From positions 1,240,001 to 1,304,000 of the forward strand of contig CBDFLL010000006.1 of NCBI GenBank assembly GCA_965249205.1: DNA of 64,000 bases, in the 5' to 3' direction. The notes beneath the pieces were generated by a model. That model ran no database searches, was not told the origin of the DNA, and saw nothing but the letters and a program-made list of their open reading frames with translations. The DNA is from JAQBVV01 sp965249205 (GTDB lineage Bacteria > Acidobacteriota > Vicinamibacteria > Vicinamibacterales > UBA2999). Positions 36,620-47,682 of the stretch are shown in pieces. Position numbers and translations under genes: made by a program. Within the stretch, counting starts at the first letter, position 1; each line of letters begins with the position of its first letter.

Positions 36620-36667
36620 TGACGCCCAAGGTGGGAACGCCCGCGGGGACGAGAGACTAACAGACCA

Positions 36668-37849
36668 ATGGCCGAGCTTCGTACCGAAACGATGACGGTG
36701 AACATGGGGCCGCAGCACCCCAGCACGCATGGTGTGCTGCGCCTGGTGCTGGAGCTCGATGGCGAGCTTATCCAGTCGATGATTCCCACGATCGGCTACC
36801 TGCATACCGGCATCGAAAAAACCGCTGAGCAGAAGAAGTGGCAGCAGGTTGTCCCGCTCGTGGAGCGCATGGACTACCTGGGCGCGCAGTCGAACAGTCT
36901 GGCCTACGCGCTGTGCGTGGAGACACTGCTGGGGCTCGAGATGCCGCAGCGGGTCAGGGACATCCGGGTGCTCCTTGCTGAGTTGCAGCGCATGTCCAGT
37001 CACCTCATCTGGCTCGGAACGCATTCGATGGAAATCGGTGCCGTGTCGATGCTCTTCTACGCGATCCGCGAGCGAGAGCTGCTCCTCAATATCAACGAGC
37101 TCATCGCCGGTTTCCGGTTCTTCCCGAGCTACATTCGTATCGGAGGTCTCCGTGAGGACTTGCCGCGGGGGTTCCACGAGGCGGTGAATGCGTTCCTGGA
37201 TCGGTTCCCGGCGAAGCTCGATGAGTACGAAGGACTGCTCACAAAAAACGACATATTTTTGCGGCGGACGGAGGGTGTCGGCGTGGTCTCGGAGGAGGAC
37301 GCGCTGGCCTGGGGGTTGGTGGGACCGATAGCCCGTGCTGCCGGTTCCGACTACGACGTGCGCACGTATTTTCCATATACCGGCTACGAGACCTATGAAT
37401 TCGACGTACCGACGGCAAAGGAAGGCGACGCGTTCGCGCGATATCGAGTGCGTATGCAGGAGATGCGCGAGAGCGTGAAGATTTGCCGGCAGGCCATCGA
37501 TCGGATCACGCCGTTTGGCGCCTGGGCGTGCGACGACACGCGAGTCGTGCCACCGCCGAAGGACAAGGTCTACACCGAGATGGAAGCGCTGATTCAGCAC
37601 TTCCTGATCTACTCGCAGGGGTTCACGGTACCGGCCGGCGATGCGTACGTGCCGGTGGAGGGGCCACGCGGGGAGCATGGCACATACGTGGTATCGGACG
37701 GCACGAATCGGCCGTGGCGCGTAAAAATGCGGGCGCCGTCGTTCATGGCGATTCAGGCGCTACCGACGTTGGTCCAGGGTGGGCTCATTGCTGATGTGGT
37801 GGCCGTCATCGGTTCCAACGACGTTGTGATGGGGGACTGCGATCGGTGA
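36668..37849 (+). CDS. nuoD: NADH-quinone oxidoreductase subunit D
   Basis: 393-residue 49-kDa subunit that shapes the quinone pocket with NuoB. It begins with TMTVNMGPQHPSTHGVLRLV, whose His binds the quinone headgroup, and contains IGYLHTGIEKTAEQ, SSHLIWLGTHSMEIGA and the C-terminal LIADVVAVIGSNDVVMGDCD. Full length, no gaps. Its end overlaps the nuoE start (GTGA). Confidence 0.97.
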   Translation: MAELRTETMTVNMGPQHPSTHGVLRLVLELDGELIQSMIPTIGYLHTGIEKTAEQKKWQQVVPLVERMDYLGAQSNSLAYALCVETLLGLEMPQRVRDIRVLLAELQRMSSHLIWLGTHSMEIGAVSMLFYAIRERELLLNINELIAGFRFFPSYIRIGGLREDLPRGFHEAVNAFLDRFPAKLDEYEGLLTKNDIFLRRTEGVGVVSEEDALAWGLVGPIARAAGSDYDVRTYFPYTGYETYEFDVPTAKEGDAFARYRVRMQEMRESVKICRQAIDRITPFGAWACDDTRVVPPPKDKVYTEMEALIQHFLIYSQGFTVPAGDAYVPVEGPRGEHGTYVVSDGTNRPWRVKMRAPSFMAIQALPTLVQGGLIADVVAVIGSNDVVMGDCDR

Positions 37850-38466
37850 GCTTTCATCCATCGATGGAATACGCGCCGGCGAGGTTCCACAAATCGGAAC
37901 GACAACTGGCGGAGCCGGGCGGCGACTTTGCGTACACGCCAGAGCATCAGGCCATGTTCGATGCGAACGTGAAACGCTATCCGGCTGATCAGCGGAAGTC
38001 GACCATTCTGTACGCGCTATATCTCGCGCAGCGCCAGCAGGGCTATCTCACCGCGGCGGCGATGAGCCACGTCGCGGAGCAAATCGGTTGCACCGCGGCG
38101 GACGTGGAGGATGTCGTGTCGTACTACACGATGTTTTTCACGAGACCGGTCGGTACCTACGTCGTGAACGTCTGTCGCACGCTGTCCTGCGCGCTACGCG
38201 GCGCTGAGCGTGTGACGGAGGAGTTGAGCGCCGCGCTCGGGATCAGGCCCGGAGAGACAGACCCGACCGGCACCTTCACGCTGATCGAGGTTGAGTGCCT
38301 GGGGGCGTGTGATCGCGCGCCCGTCGTGATGGTGAATGACGACTGGCATGAGTGTCTCGCGCCAGAGGACGTGCGGCGGTTCGTGGGGGACATCCGCGCG
38401 CGGGGGCGGGCGGCATTTACCGGCTGCCACCTGCACAAAGAGAAGGCCGAGGGGACGATATCGTGA
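37846..38466 (+). CDS. nuoE: NADH-quinone oxidoreductase subunit E
   Basis: 206-residue thioredoxin-like 2Fe-2S subunit. Ligands for N1a are in NVCRTLSCALRG (Cx4C) and VECLGACDRAPVVMVND (Cx3C). It has an extended N-terminus and a C-terminal tail (GRAAFTGCHLHKEKAEGTIS) beyond the family core of about 165. GTG start, overlapping nuoD and nuoF by 4 bp each, so translation is coupled. Confidence 0.95.
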   Translation: MSFHPSMEYAPARFHKSERQLAEPGGDFAYTPEHQAMFDANVKRYPADQRKSTILYALYLAQRQQGYLTAAAMSHVAEQIGCTAADVEDVVSYYTMFFTRPVGTYVVNVCRTLSCALRGAERVTEELSAALGIRPGETDPTGTFTLIEVECLGACDRAPVVMVNDDWHECLAPEDVRRFVGDIRARGRAAFTGCHLHKEKAEGTIS

Positions 38467-39773
38467 CCCCGTACGCACCCGTCCTGACACAGCACGTTGG
38501 CGAGCCGGACTCGTACACCCTCGACTACTACATCAAGCATCAGCGGGGCTATGAGGGGCTGCGCAAGGCGCTGATGCTCAAACCGGGCGACATCATCGAC
38601 CAGGTGAAGGCCTCGGGATTGCGCGGTCGTGGTGGTGCCGGGTTTCCGACCGGTCTGAAGTGGCAGTTTGTGCTCAAGGACACGCCCAAGCCCAAGTACA
38701 TCTGTTGCAACGCCGACGAGAGTGAGCCCGGCACGTTCAAGGATCACGTGCTGATGGAGCGCAATCCGCACCTGCTCATCGAGGGGTGTGCGGTCGCCGC
38801 CTACGCCATCGGCGCCAAGATCGCCTATATCTACATTCGGGGCGAGTTCTTTCACGTCCAGGAGATCCTGGAAGCCGAGATCGCGAAGGCGTACGCCGCG
38901 GGTGTGCTCGGCAAGAACATCTTTGGGACGGGTTTCGATTGCGACGTTTACATGCACCGCGGTGCGGGCGCCTATGAAGCGGGAGAGGAGACGGCACTCA
39001 TCGAATCGCTCGAGGGCAAGCGCGCACAACCTCGAATCAAGCCGCCGTTTCCAGCTGTGGCCGGTTTGTACCAGTGCCCCACGGCGGTCAACAACGTTGA
39101 GACGCTCTGCAACGTGCCGCTCATCGTGCTCGACGGCCCGGAGTGGTTTTCCGCGATAGGGCCCGAGAAGAACGGCGGACCGAAGTTGTTTTGCATCAGC
39201 GGGCACGTGAAGAAGCCGGGCGTGTACGAGGCATCGATGCACACGACCCTGCGCGAGCTGATTTACGACCACGCGGGCGGAATGATCGACGGTCGTCCGT
39301 TCAAGGCCATCATTCCCGGCGGCTCGTCTGTGCCGCTCCTGCTGCCCGAGCACCTCGACACGCCGGCCAGTTTCGATGGCATCCAGAAGGCGGGCTCCAT
39401 GCTGGGGTCGGCCGGACTGATCGTGCTGAATGACTCGGTGTGTATGGTCTGGTTGGCGATGAACCTGCTCCACTTTTATCGTCACGAATCGTGCGGCAAG
39501 TGCACGCCGTGCCGCGAGGGGTGCGATTGGCTCTACAGGTTGCTCGCGCGGATCGAGGCCGGTGAGGGACAGCCCAAGGATCTGGATCTGTTGTTCGGGG
39601 TCTCGAGCAACATCGTCGGCAAGACGCTCTGCGCCTTCGGTGACGCGGCGGCCACGCCCGTGCTGTCGACGATGAAGCTGTTTCGCGAGGAGTATGAGAC
39701 ACACGTACGAGAGGGTCGCTGCACACTGACCGCTGACTGGCGCGCGACACATCCGGTGATGGCGGCGCACTAG
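38463..39773 (+). CDS. nuoF: NADH-quinone oxidoreductase subunit F
   Basis: 436-residue NADH-binding subunit with FMN and cluster N3. Seen: LRGRGGAGFPTGLKW (FMN/NADH glycine loop), CCNADESEPGTFKDHVLMER, GAGAYEAGEETALIESLEG and the N3 ligands SCGKCTPCREGC plus a later Cys in TLCAFGDAAA. Start GTG 38463. The next gene is nuoH rather than nuoG: only 2 bp separate them, so the subunit carrying the following Fe-S clusters is missing here. Confidence 0.97.
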   Translation: MTPYAPVLTQHVGEPDSYTLDYYIKHQRGYEGLRKALMLKPGDIIDQVKASGLRGRGGAGFPTGLKWQFVLKDTPKPKYICCNADESEPGTFKDHVLMERNPHLLIEGCAVAAYAIGAKIAYIYIRGEFFHVQEILEAEIAKAYAAGVLGKNIFGTGFDCDVYMHRGAGAYEAGEETALIESLEGKRAQPRIKPPFPAVAGLYQCPTAVNNVETLCNVPLIVLDGPEWFSAIGPEKNGGPKLFCISGHVKKPGVYEASMHTTLRELIYDHAGGMIDGRPFKAIIPGGSSVPLLLPEHLDTPASFDGIQKAGSMLGSAGLIVLNDSVCMVWLAMNLLHFYRHESCGKCTPCREGCDWLYRLLARIEAGEGQPKDLDLLFGVSSNIVGKTLCAFGDAAATPVLSTMKLFREEYETHVREGRCTLTADWRATHPVMAAH

Positions 39774-39775
39774 AC

Positions 39776-40801
39776 ATGGATCTCACACTGATCGCGCAAC
39801 TCGGCATCATCGGGCTGACGTTCTTCATGCTGATCAACGCGTCGGCGATTCTGGTGCTCGCCGAGCGAAAGATCATGGGGTTCATGCAGCAGCGGTACGG
39901 TCCGTATCTCGTCGGGCCGCACGGAATACTGCAGCCGCTTGCCGACATTCTCAAGCTGTTGATGAAGGAGGAGCTGCGGCCTAAGGGAGCCGACAAGTGG
40001 CTGTTCACGCTCGCTCCGGTTTTGTCGATCACCGCTGCGTTCGCCGCGTTTGCCGCGGTCCCATGGGGCGCCGAAACAACGCTGTTCGGCCTTCTTGATA
40101 CGCCGGTCAAGCTCGGGGTCGCGGACATCAACGTCGGCATCCTCGTGGTGTTTGCGATCACCTCGATGGGTGTCTATGGGATCGTGCTGGCCGGCTGGGC
40201 GTCCAACAGCAAGTACTCGCTGTTTGGCGGGTTGCGCGCGTCGGCGCAGATGATCAGCTACGAATTGTCCTACGCGACCTCGCTGGCGGCCGTGATTCTT
40301 CTTGCCGGTTCGTTGTCGCTTCGAGAAGTTGTCGACGGGCAGAGCGGGGTGTGGCTCGGATTCATCCCGAGCTGGTATATCTTCCTCCAGCCGGTCGGCT
40401 TCATCATCTACATGGTCGCCGGAGTCGCCGAAACCAACCGTGCGCCGTTCGATTTTCCGGAGGCGGAGCAGGAGCTCGTCGCCGGCTACAACACCGAATA
40501 CAGCTCGGTGCGGTTCGCCCTGTTTCCCCAGGCGGAATACATCAACATGACGACAATGGCGGCGGTGGCGACCGACCTGTACCTGGGCGGATGGCATGGT
40601 CCGTTTCTGCCGCCGGAGTACGGGTGGATCTGGTTTCTGCTGAAGGTTGGCGCGATTCTGTTCACCTATATCTGGGTGCGCTGGACGGTGCCCCGCTATC
40701 GATATGACCAGCTGATGCGGTTCGGCTGGAAGTGGCTGTTCCCGGCGTCGGTCATCAACCTGGTCGCGACCGCGGCCCTGGTGCTGTATTTCAATGCCTG
40801 A
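39776..40801 (+). CDS. nuoH: NADH-quinone oxidoreductase subunit H
   Basis: 341-residue membrane subunit at the junction with the peripheral arm, forming the quinone entry chamber. Conserved LAERKIMGFMQQRYGPYLVG, KLLMKEELRPKGADKWLF, GVYGIVLAGWASNSKYSLFG and AETNRAPFDFPEAEQELVAG are present. It starts 2 bp after nuoF and is followed by nuoJ; nuoI would normally come between them. Confidence 0.97.
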   Translation: MDLTLIAQLGIIGLTFFMLINASAILVLAERKIMGFMQQRYGPYLVGPHGILQPLADILKLLMKEELRPKGADKWLFTLAPVLSITAAFAAFAAVPWGAETTLFGLLDTPVKLGVADINVGILVVFAITSMGVYGIVLAGWASNSKYSLFGGLRASAQMISYELSYATSLAAVILLAGSLSLREVVDGQSGVWLGFIPSWYIFLQPVGFIIYMVAGVAETNRAPFDFPEAEQELVAGYNTEYSSVRFALFPQAEYINMTTMAAVATDLYLGGWHGPFLPPEYGWIWFLLKVGAILFTYIWVRWTVPRYRYDQLMRFGWKWLFPASVINLVATAALVLYFNA

Positions 40802-41330
40802 AACGCTCATCTTCTACGCGCTCTCGGGGCTGGCGATCGGTGCCTCCGCCTTGGTGATCGGTCAGCGCAACCCGATGTACAGCGTCATGATGCTCATCGC
40901 GTCGTTCGGCGCGCTTGCGGGGCTCTACGTGCAGCTGGATGCCCCCTTTGTCGCCGTGGTGCAGATCATCATTTACGCGGGCGCCATCATGGTGCTCTTT
41001 CTCTTCGTGGTGATGCTGCTGAACGCGCCCAAGGAGGATGGTTCCGAGTGGGATCGTTCGCATCCGCTCCGCCAGCCCGCCGTCGTCAGATTTGGTGGGC
41101 TCCTGGCGTTGCTGCTTGTCGTGCAGCTCGGATGGGCGCTGTTGAGCGGGCGCGGCCTCGGTGGCCCGGTTGCAGCCCTCGGGGACGCCGAGACAGTGAG
41201 TTCGGTACGCGTGCTCGGGCGCGTACTTTTCACCGACTATGTCTTCGCATTCGAGGCAACCTCTGTCCTGATCCTGGTGGCGATGGTTGGCGCTGTTGTG
41301 CTCGCTCGGCGGGAAGGCGAGGGGTCGTGA
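40794..41330 (+). CDS. nuoJ: NADH-quinone oxidoreductase subunit J
   Basis: 178-residue membrane subunit with five predicted helices. Recognised by NPMYSVMMLIASFGALAGLY, VAVVQIIIYAGAIMVLFLFV and VMLLNAPKED. The third helix bears the pi-bulge region. It overlaps nuoH by 8 bp and nuoK by 4 bp. Confidence 0.95.
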   Translation: MPETLIFYALSGLAIGASALVIGQRNPMYSVMMLIASFGALAGLYVQLDAPFVAVVQIIIYAGAIMVLFLFVVMLLNAPKEDGSEWDRSHPLRQPAVVRFGGLLALLLVVQLGWALLSGRGLGGPVAALGDAETVSSVRVLGRVLFTDYVFAFEATSVLILVAMVGAVVLARREGEGS

Positions 41331-41629
41331 TTCCGCTGAATCACTACCTGATCGTGTCGGCGATGCTGTTTGCCATCGGCACGACGGGTGTGATGCTGCG
41401 TCGCAATCTCATCACGATCTTGCTGTCGATCGAGATCATGCTGAACGCCGTGAATCTGACGTTTGTCGCGTTTGGCCGGCAGCTGGGCAGTGTTGACGGC
41501 CAGATCATCGTGTTCTTCGTGATCACCGTGGCCGCTGCCGAGGCAGCTGTTGGCCTGGCAATTGTGATCGGTCTCTTCCGGCACCGCGAGTCGCTGAACC
41601 CTGACGCCTTCGCGTCCCTCAAATGGTGA
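41327..41629 (+). CDS. nuoK: NADH-quinone oxidoreductase subunit K
   Basis: 100-residue, three-helix subunit homologous to MrpC. Conserved GTTGVMLRRNLITILLSIEI with the proton-pathway Glu in SIEIMLNAVNLTFVAFG, and a second Glu in TVAAAEAAVGLAIVIGLFRH. Length is exactly typical. GTG 41327 overlaps the nuoJ stop; the longer open frame to 41048 lies inside nuoJ and is not used. Confidence 0.96.
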   Translation: MIPLNHYLIVSAMLFAIGTTGVMLRRNLITILLSIEIMLNAVNLTFVAFGRQLGSVDGQIIVFFVITVAAAEAAVGLAIVIGLFRHRESLNPDAFASLKW

Positions 41630-41639
41630 TGAACTCCTC

Positions 41640-43634
41640 GTGCTCGCGCTGATTCCGCTTTTCCCGCTGCTCGGTTTCCTCGTCAATGCGTCATACGGGC
41701 GCCGCCTGCCGAAGATGATCTCTGGCGGCGTGGCGTCGGCCGTCATGGTGGCGTCATTCGTCGTGTCGGTGGTGACGGTCTGGGGGCTGGCAGGCCTTCC
41801 CGTGGAGGAGCGCGCGATCGAGCAGACGATATACACGTGGATTGCCTCAGGTGATTTCGTGCTCGACCTGGCGTTGCGGGTCGACCCGCTCTCCGCCGTG
41901 ATGATTCTCGTGATTACCGGCATCGGATCGCTGATTCACGTCTACTCCACGGCTTACATGCACGACGAAGGAGACAGTGAGTACGCTCGCTATTTCTCGT
42001 ATCTGAATCTGTTCGCCGCCTTCATGCTCGTGCTGGTGCTCGGCGCGAACTTCCTGGTGATGTTTGTGGGGTGGGAAGGCGTCGGGTTGTGCTCCTACCT
42101 GCTCATCGGCTTTTGGTTCAAGAAGCCGTCGGCCATCGACGCTGGTAAGAAGGCGTTTGTGGTCAACAGGATTGGCGACTATGCCTTCATCCTCGGCATG
42201 CTGCTGCTGTTTGCGCGCTTCGGCACGCTGGACTTCCAGCAACTCGCCGCACTGGTTGCGGGCATTCCACCGGAGGTAGGGGTGTTCGGTGTCCTGTCGA
42301 TCGCGTCTCTGCTCCTGTTTGTCGGGGCGACCGGGAAGTCAGCGCAGATTCCGCTGCATGTATGGCTGCCCGATGCGATGGAAGGTCCGACACCGGTGTC
42401 GGCGCTCATTCACGCCGCGACGATGGTGACCGCTGGCGTATACATGATCGGCCGGAATGCGGTGCTCTTCAGCCACGCACCTGAGACGCTGATGATTGTG
42501 GCAGTGGTGGGGGCCTTGACCGCGTTGATGGCCGCGACGATCGGCCTTGTGCAAAACGACATGAAGCGCGTGCTGGCGTACTCCACGGTGTCGCAGCTCG
42601 GCCTCATGTTCCTGGCGATGGGTGTGGGGGCGTTCGGCGCCGGCATCTTTCACTTGTATACGCACGCGTTCTTCAAGGCGTTGCTGTTCCTCGGTTCGGG
42701 CGCGGTGATCCACGCGCTGCACGGGGAGCAGGATATCCGCAACATGGGTGGCCTCAAGCGCGATCTGCCGATCACATATTGGACGTTTCTGATCGGTGCG
42801 CTGGCGATAGCCGGTGTGCCGCTGCTTTCAGGGTTCTTCAGTAAAGACGAACTCCTGTTCGAGGCGTTTCGCGAGGGCCACACCGTGCTGTGGCTGATCG
42901 GCGCGGTCGCGTCGCTGATGACCGCCGCCTACATGTTCCGGCTTGTCTTCCTGACGTTCCACGGCGAACGACGCCACGACGCGCCGGCGCCGGCGCATCA
43001 GCGTGAAGATGAATCCGCGGCGCAGACGCACCACGATTCCCACGGCGCCGGCTCACGCCCGCATGACGCGCCGCCGGCGATGGCGTTTGCGCTGATCGTG
43101 CTGGCGGTGGGTTCGGTGCTGGCTGGTTACGTCGGTGTGCCGCACGCCCTGGGTGGGCACAATCAGCTCGCAGCGTGGCTCGCGCCGTCGTTCGCGGCGC
43201 CAGGCGCGGTGGCTGAAGGCCTGCATGTCGTCGGAGCGGACGAAGCGGCACTGGAGTTGTCGTTGATGGGCGTGTCGACGGCCATCGCGCTGGGAGGCAT
43301 CGGCATCGCGGTGCTGATCTGGCTCAGACGGCCGCAGATCGCGGCGTCTATGGCCATGCGTCATCCAGGCCTCCACCGGTTGCTGCTGAACAAGTATTTC
43401 GTGGACGAGGCGTATGACGCCGCGGTCGTTCAGCCGATTCGGGTGGGGTCGGCGCAGGCGCTCTGGCGTGGGTTCGACGTGCGGTTGATTGACGGCGCGG
43501 TCAACGGGGCCGGAGCCATCGTGGCTGGCAGTGCAGGCGTGTTGCGCCGGTTCCAGACCGGCTTGGTGCGCACCTATGCGGGTTCGATGCTGATCGGTGT
43601 CGTCGTCATCCTGGGCTATTACGTGTGGAGATAG
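41640..43634 (+). CDS. nuoL: NADH-quinone oxidoreductase subunit L
   Basis: 664-residue antiporter-like subunit at the far end of the membrane arm. Seen: GWEGVGLCSYLLIGFWFKKP (with the key Glu), IPLHVWLPDAMEGPTPVSAL, HAATMVTAGVYMIGRNAV, LVQNDMKRVLAYSTVSQLGL and the C-terminal lateral helix region after about residue 550. A His/Asp-rich loop (near residues 440-475) is variable. GTG start at 41640. Confidence 0.97.
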   Translation: MLALIPLFPLLGFLVNASYGRRLPKMISGGVASAVMVASFVVSVVTVWGLAGLPVEERAIEQTIYTWIASGDFVLDLALRVDPLSAVMILVITGIGSLIHVYSTAYMHDEGDSEYARYFSYLNLFAAFMLVLVLGANFLVMFVGWEGVGLCSYLLIGFWFKKPSAIDAGKKAFVVNRIGDYAFILGMLLLFARFGTLDFQQLAALVAGIPPEVGVFGVLSIASLLLFVGATGKSAQIPLHVWLPDAMEGPTPVSALIHAATMVTAGVYMIGRNAVLFSHAPETLMIVAVVGALTALMAATIGLVQNDMKRVLAYSTVSQLGLMFLAMGVGAFGAGIFHLYTHAFFKALLFLGSGAVIHALHGEQDIRNMGGLKRDLPITYWTFLIGALAIAGVPLLSGFFSKDELLFEAFREGHTVLWLIGAVASLMTAAYMFRLVFLTFHGERRHDAPAPAHQREDESAAQTHHDSHGAGSRPHDAPPAMAFALIVLAVGSVLAGYVGVPHALGGHNQLAAWLAPSFAAPGAVAEGLHVVGADEAALELSLMGVSTAIALGGIGIAVLIWLRRPQIAASMAMRHPGLHRLLLNKYFVDEAYDAAVVQPIRVGSAQALWRGFDVRLIDGAVNGAGAIVAGSAGVLRRFQTGLVRTYAGSMLIGVVVILGYYVWR

Positions 43635-43656
43635 GGCCTGGGAGTGCGGAGTTGAC

Positions 43657-45224
<1,568 letters not shown>

Positions 45225-45228
<4 letters not shown>

Positions 45229-46667
45229 TGGATTCCCCCTTTAACGCGATCGTGCCGATGCTGTGCGTCGTGCTGGCGGCGCTCGCCGTCATGGCGGCGG
45301 AGGCGTTCCGCGATCGTGACGAACAGATGGCACTCGGAGGTCTCGGCATCGTTGGCCTCGTTGGCGCGGCCGTGTCATCGGTGCTGCTCTGGAATGGGGG
45401 CGCCTCGAGTTTCGGTGTGATCGTTGCCGATAACTTCGGGCTGTTCGTCACGATGACGCTCGTGATCGTGGGCATTCTGACAATCATGTTTTCGTCGGTT
45501 GTGGTTCGCCGAGATGCCTTGCCAGCAGGCGAGTACTACGCGCTGGTGCTGTTCGCCATAGCCGGCATGATCATGATGGCGACGGCAAACGACCTGCTGG
45601 TGATATTCATCGCGCTCGAGATTCTGTCGCTGGCCGTGTACGTGTTGACCGGGATCCGACGCGACGATCCGCGCGCCACCGAGGCAGCCTTCAAGTACTT
45701 TCTTCTTGGCGCGTTTTCCAGCGCGTTCTTTCTCTACGGTATCGCGTTTACCTACGGGCTGAGCGGGAGTACCCGTCTCGATCGTGTCGGTGCGTTCCTC
45801 GCGGCACAGTCGATGAGCGATAGCCCACTGATCCTCGTGGCCGTCGGCCTGCTCCTGGTTGGCTTCGCCTTCAAGATTTCCGCGGTCCCGTTTCACATGT
45901 GGACGCCTGACGCCTACGAGGGCGCCCCGGCGGTTGTGACCGGCTTCATGTCCACCGGTGTGAAGGCGGCCGCGTTTGCCGCGTTTATGCGCGTCTTTCT
46001 CTCCGCGTTCGAGCCCTTCAGTGTGGATTGGGCGCCGATAATTTGGGTGCTGGCGGTTGCCACGATGATCCTCGGCACGGTCGTCGGTGTGGCACAGACC
46101 AACGTCAAGCGCATGCTGGCGTACTCGAGCATCGCCCATGGTGGCTATCTGCTCGTGGGTTTGATCGCCGCCAATCAGGTGGGTAAGGCCGCCATCTTGT
46201 TCTACCTGCTCGCGTATGCGGTGACCAACGTTGCGGCGTTCGGCGTGATTGCGCTGCTTGGTGCCCGCGAGAGCGCCAACGACGAGCTGCGTGACTTCAC
46301 CGGCCTTGGGCATTCGCGGCCGGCGCTCGCTGCGCTGATGACCGTGTGCTTGTTGTCGTTAGGCGGTCTCCCACCAACAGCCGGTTTCATCGGCAAGTGG
46401 TACATTTTCAGCGCAGCCGTTAGTGCCGGCTATTACGGACTGGCGATCATCGGCGTGCTCACGAGCGTCGTGTCGGTCTTCTTCTATCTGCGCGTGGTCG
46501 TGATGATGTACATGGCGGATCGGGATCCGGCCCTCGCAGCGCCGACGCAGGTCGGTGGGGTCGGCATGGCGGCCCTTGTCGCATCGATTGTCGTGATTTT
46601 CTACCTGGGCATTCTGCCGACTCGCGTGCTGGACTTAGCAGCTGCGTCGATCGCAACTATCTTCTAG
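45225..46667 (+). CDS. nuoN: NADH-quinone oxidoreductase subunit N
   Basis: 480-residue antiporter-like subunit next to NuoK. Seen: LLVIFIALEILSLAVYVLTG (key Glu), EAAFKYFLLGAFSSAFFLYG, AVPFHMWTPDAYEGAPAVVT, AQTNVKRMLAYSSIAHGGYL and GGLPPTAGFIGKWYIFSAAV. Two adjacent ATG codons (45225, 45228); the first overlaps the nuoM stop as ATGA. Last gene of the operon. Confidence 0.96.
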
Positions 46668-46725
46668 ATGTGCCCAGCCGTCCTCGGTGGCGGGCCTCAT
46701 GTCTCGGTGAGAGCGGTGTGGGAGA

Positions 46726-47337
46726 ATGATCCGCGTGGCCGATCTGACTCCTGACGCTGCGCACGACATCGACCTGCTCGAGGCGGAACTGAAGCGGCTC
46801 GAGGGCGAGTACCAGATGTTCTTCGCTGGTCGTCTGCCGCGTCCACCATGGGAGACGCGTAGCCGGGTGGAGGCTCTCGTCACTCGGCTTGACCGCCAGC
46901 CACCCTCGAATTATGCCGAGCGCTTCCGCTTCTCTTCGGTGCAGTCGCGCTTCCGGGCGTTTATCGACCTCTGGGACCGTGGACTCAGAGCCCGCGAAGA
47001 AGGCCGAGCAGGGCCGTTCGCGGCGCGACCCAGTGTGCTCGCCGACGAGCCCCCGCCGCCACCGTCGCCGGGCAGGGTACTGGCGGCCGCCATCCTTCGT
47101 GATCCAGCGCTCGAGCCGGAGAAACTCCACAGCCTGTTTGACGGCGTGACCAGTGCGCGGCGTGCGGTTGGGCAGGATGTCATCCCGTTTGAACGGTTTG
47201 TCGAGCTGATCAGCAAGCAGGTGGGCGCCTTCAGAGCCAAGGGGTGCGACGAGGTCGCGTTTCGGGTCGGCGTGAAAGACGGAAAGGTGTCATTGACCGC
47301 GCGCGCGGCACACGGCGACAGGGAATCGCGGGAGTGA
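46726..47337 (+). CDS. Conserved hypothetical protein (MXAN_5187-type C-terminal domain)
   Basis: 203 residues, no signal peptide. The N-terminal half is helical (HDIDLLEAELKRLEGEYQMF, FAGRLPRPPWETRSRVEALV, YAERFRFSSVQSRFRAFIDL), a Pro-rich linker follows, and the C-terminal half has DVIPFERFVELISKQVGAFR and EVAFRVGVKDGKVSLTARA. It resembles a domain named after Myxococcus MXAN_5187, from memory; the function is unknown. It follows nuoN by 58 bp, so co-transcription is possible but not required. Confidence 0.65.
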   Translation: MIRVADLTPDAAHDIDLLEAELKRLEGEYQMFFAGRLPRPPWETRSRVEALVTRLDRQPPSNYAERFRFSSVQSRFRAFIDLWDRGLRAREEGRAGPFAARPSVLADEPPPPPSPGRVLAAAILRDPALEPEKLHSLFDGVTSARRAVGQDVIPFERFVELISKQVGAFRAKGCDEVAFRVGVKDGKVSLTARAAHGDRESRE

Positions 47338-47361
47338 GCGACGGGAGCGGCAGAGAAAGTG

Positions 47362-47380
47362 CGCCCGGCACCGTCGGGCG
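47362..47380. terminator. Short hairpin between convergent genes
   Basis: CGCCCG/CGGGCG stem with a 7-base loop between the hypothetical gene at 46726 and the 3' end of cspA. No T-run; a weak bidirectional terminator is possible. Confidence 0.3.
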
Positions 47381-47405
47381 GCACCGGGCAGGTCGTGTCG
47401 CGGTT

Positions 47406-47609
47406 CTAAGGCTTGCTGACGTTTCCAGCCTGGGGTCCCTTGGGGCCATCGACGATCTCAAATTCGACGGCCTGGCCCTCCTCAAGGGACCGAAAGCCAG
47501 CGCCACCGATGGCGGAATAATGCACGAATACGTCGCTCCCACCCTCGCGCTCGATAAACCCGTAGCCCTTGGCGTTGTTGAACCACTTGACCTTGCCTGT
47601 AATGCGCAT
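47406..47609 (-). CDS. cspA: Cold-shock protein
   Basis: 67-residue OB-fold RNA/DNA-binding protein of the CspA family. RNP1 is KGYGFIER and RNP2 is VFVHYSAI; it opens MRITGKVKWFNNAK. It destabilises mRNA structure in the cytosol. ATG 47609 with GGAAGAAG upstream. The longer frame to 47711 reads through a leader hairpin and is not protein-like. A terminator-like hairpin sits 43 bp before the start in the same strand, suggesting attenuation. Confidence 0.96.
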   Translation of the reverse strand: MRITGKVKWFNNAKGYGFIEREGGSDVFVHYSAIGGAGFRSLEEGQAVEFEIVDGPKGPQAGNVSKP

Positions 47610-47651
47610 CGTTCTTCTTCCCTGCTTGCTCTGCACGTGAGCGTCGACAAA

Positions 47652-47682
47652 CAAAAAAAGACCGCAAGTGCTTGCGCGGTCT
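47652..47682 (-). terminator. Terminator-like hairpin in the cspA leader
   Basis: On the minus strand AGACC + GCAAG pairs across a 2-base loop with a 2-base bulge (stem about 10 bp, plus-strand 47659-47682) and is followed by seven T (47652-47658), the form of an intrinsic terminator. It lies upstream of cspA with no minus-strand gene before it, so it either attenuates cspA or ends a small leader RNA. Confidence 0.6.
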
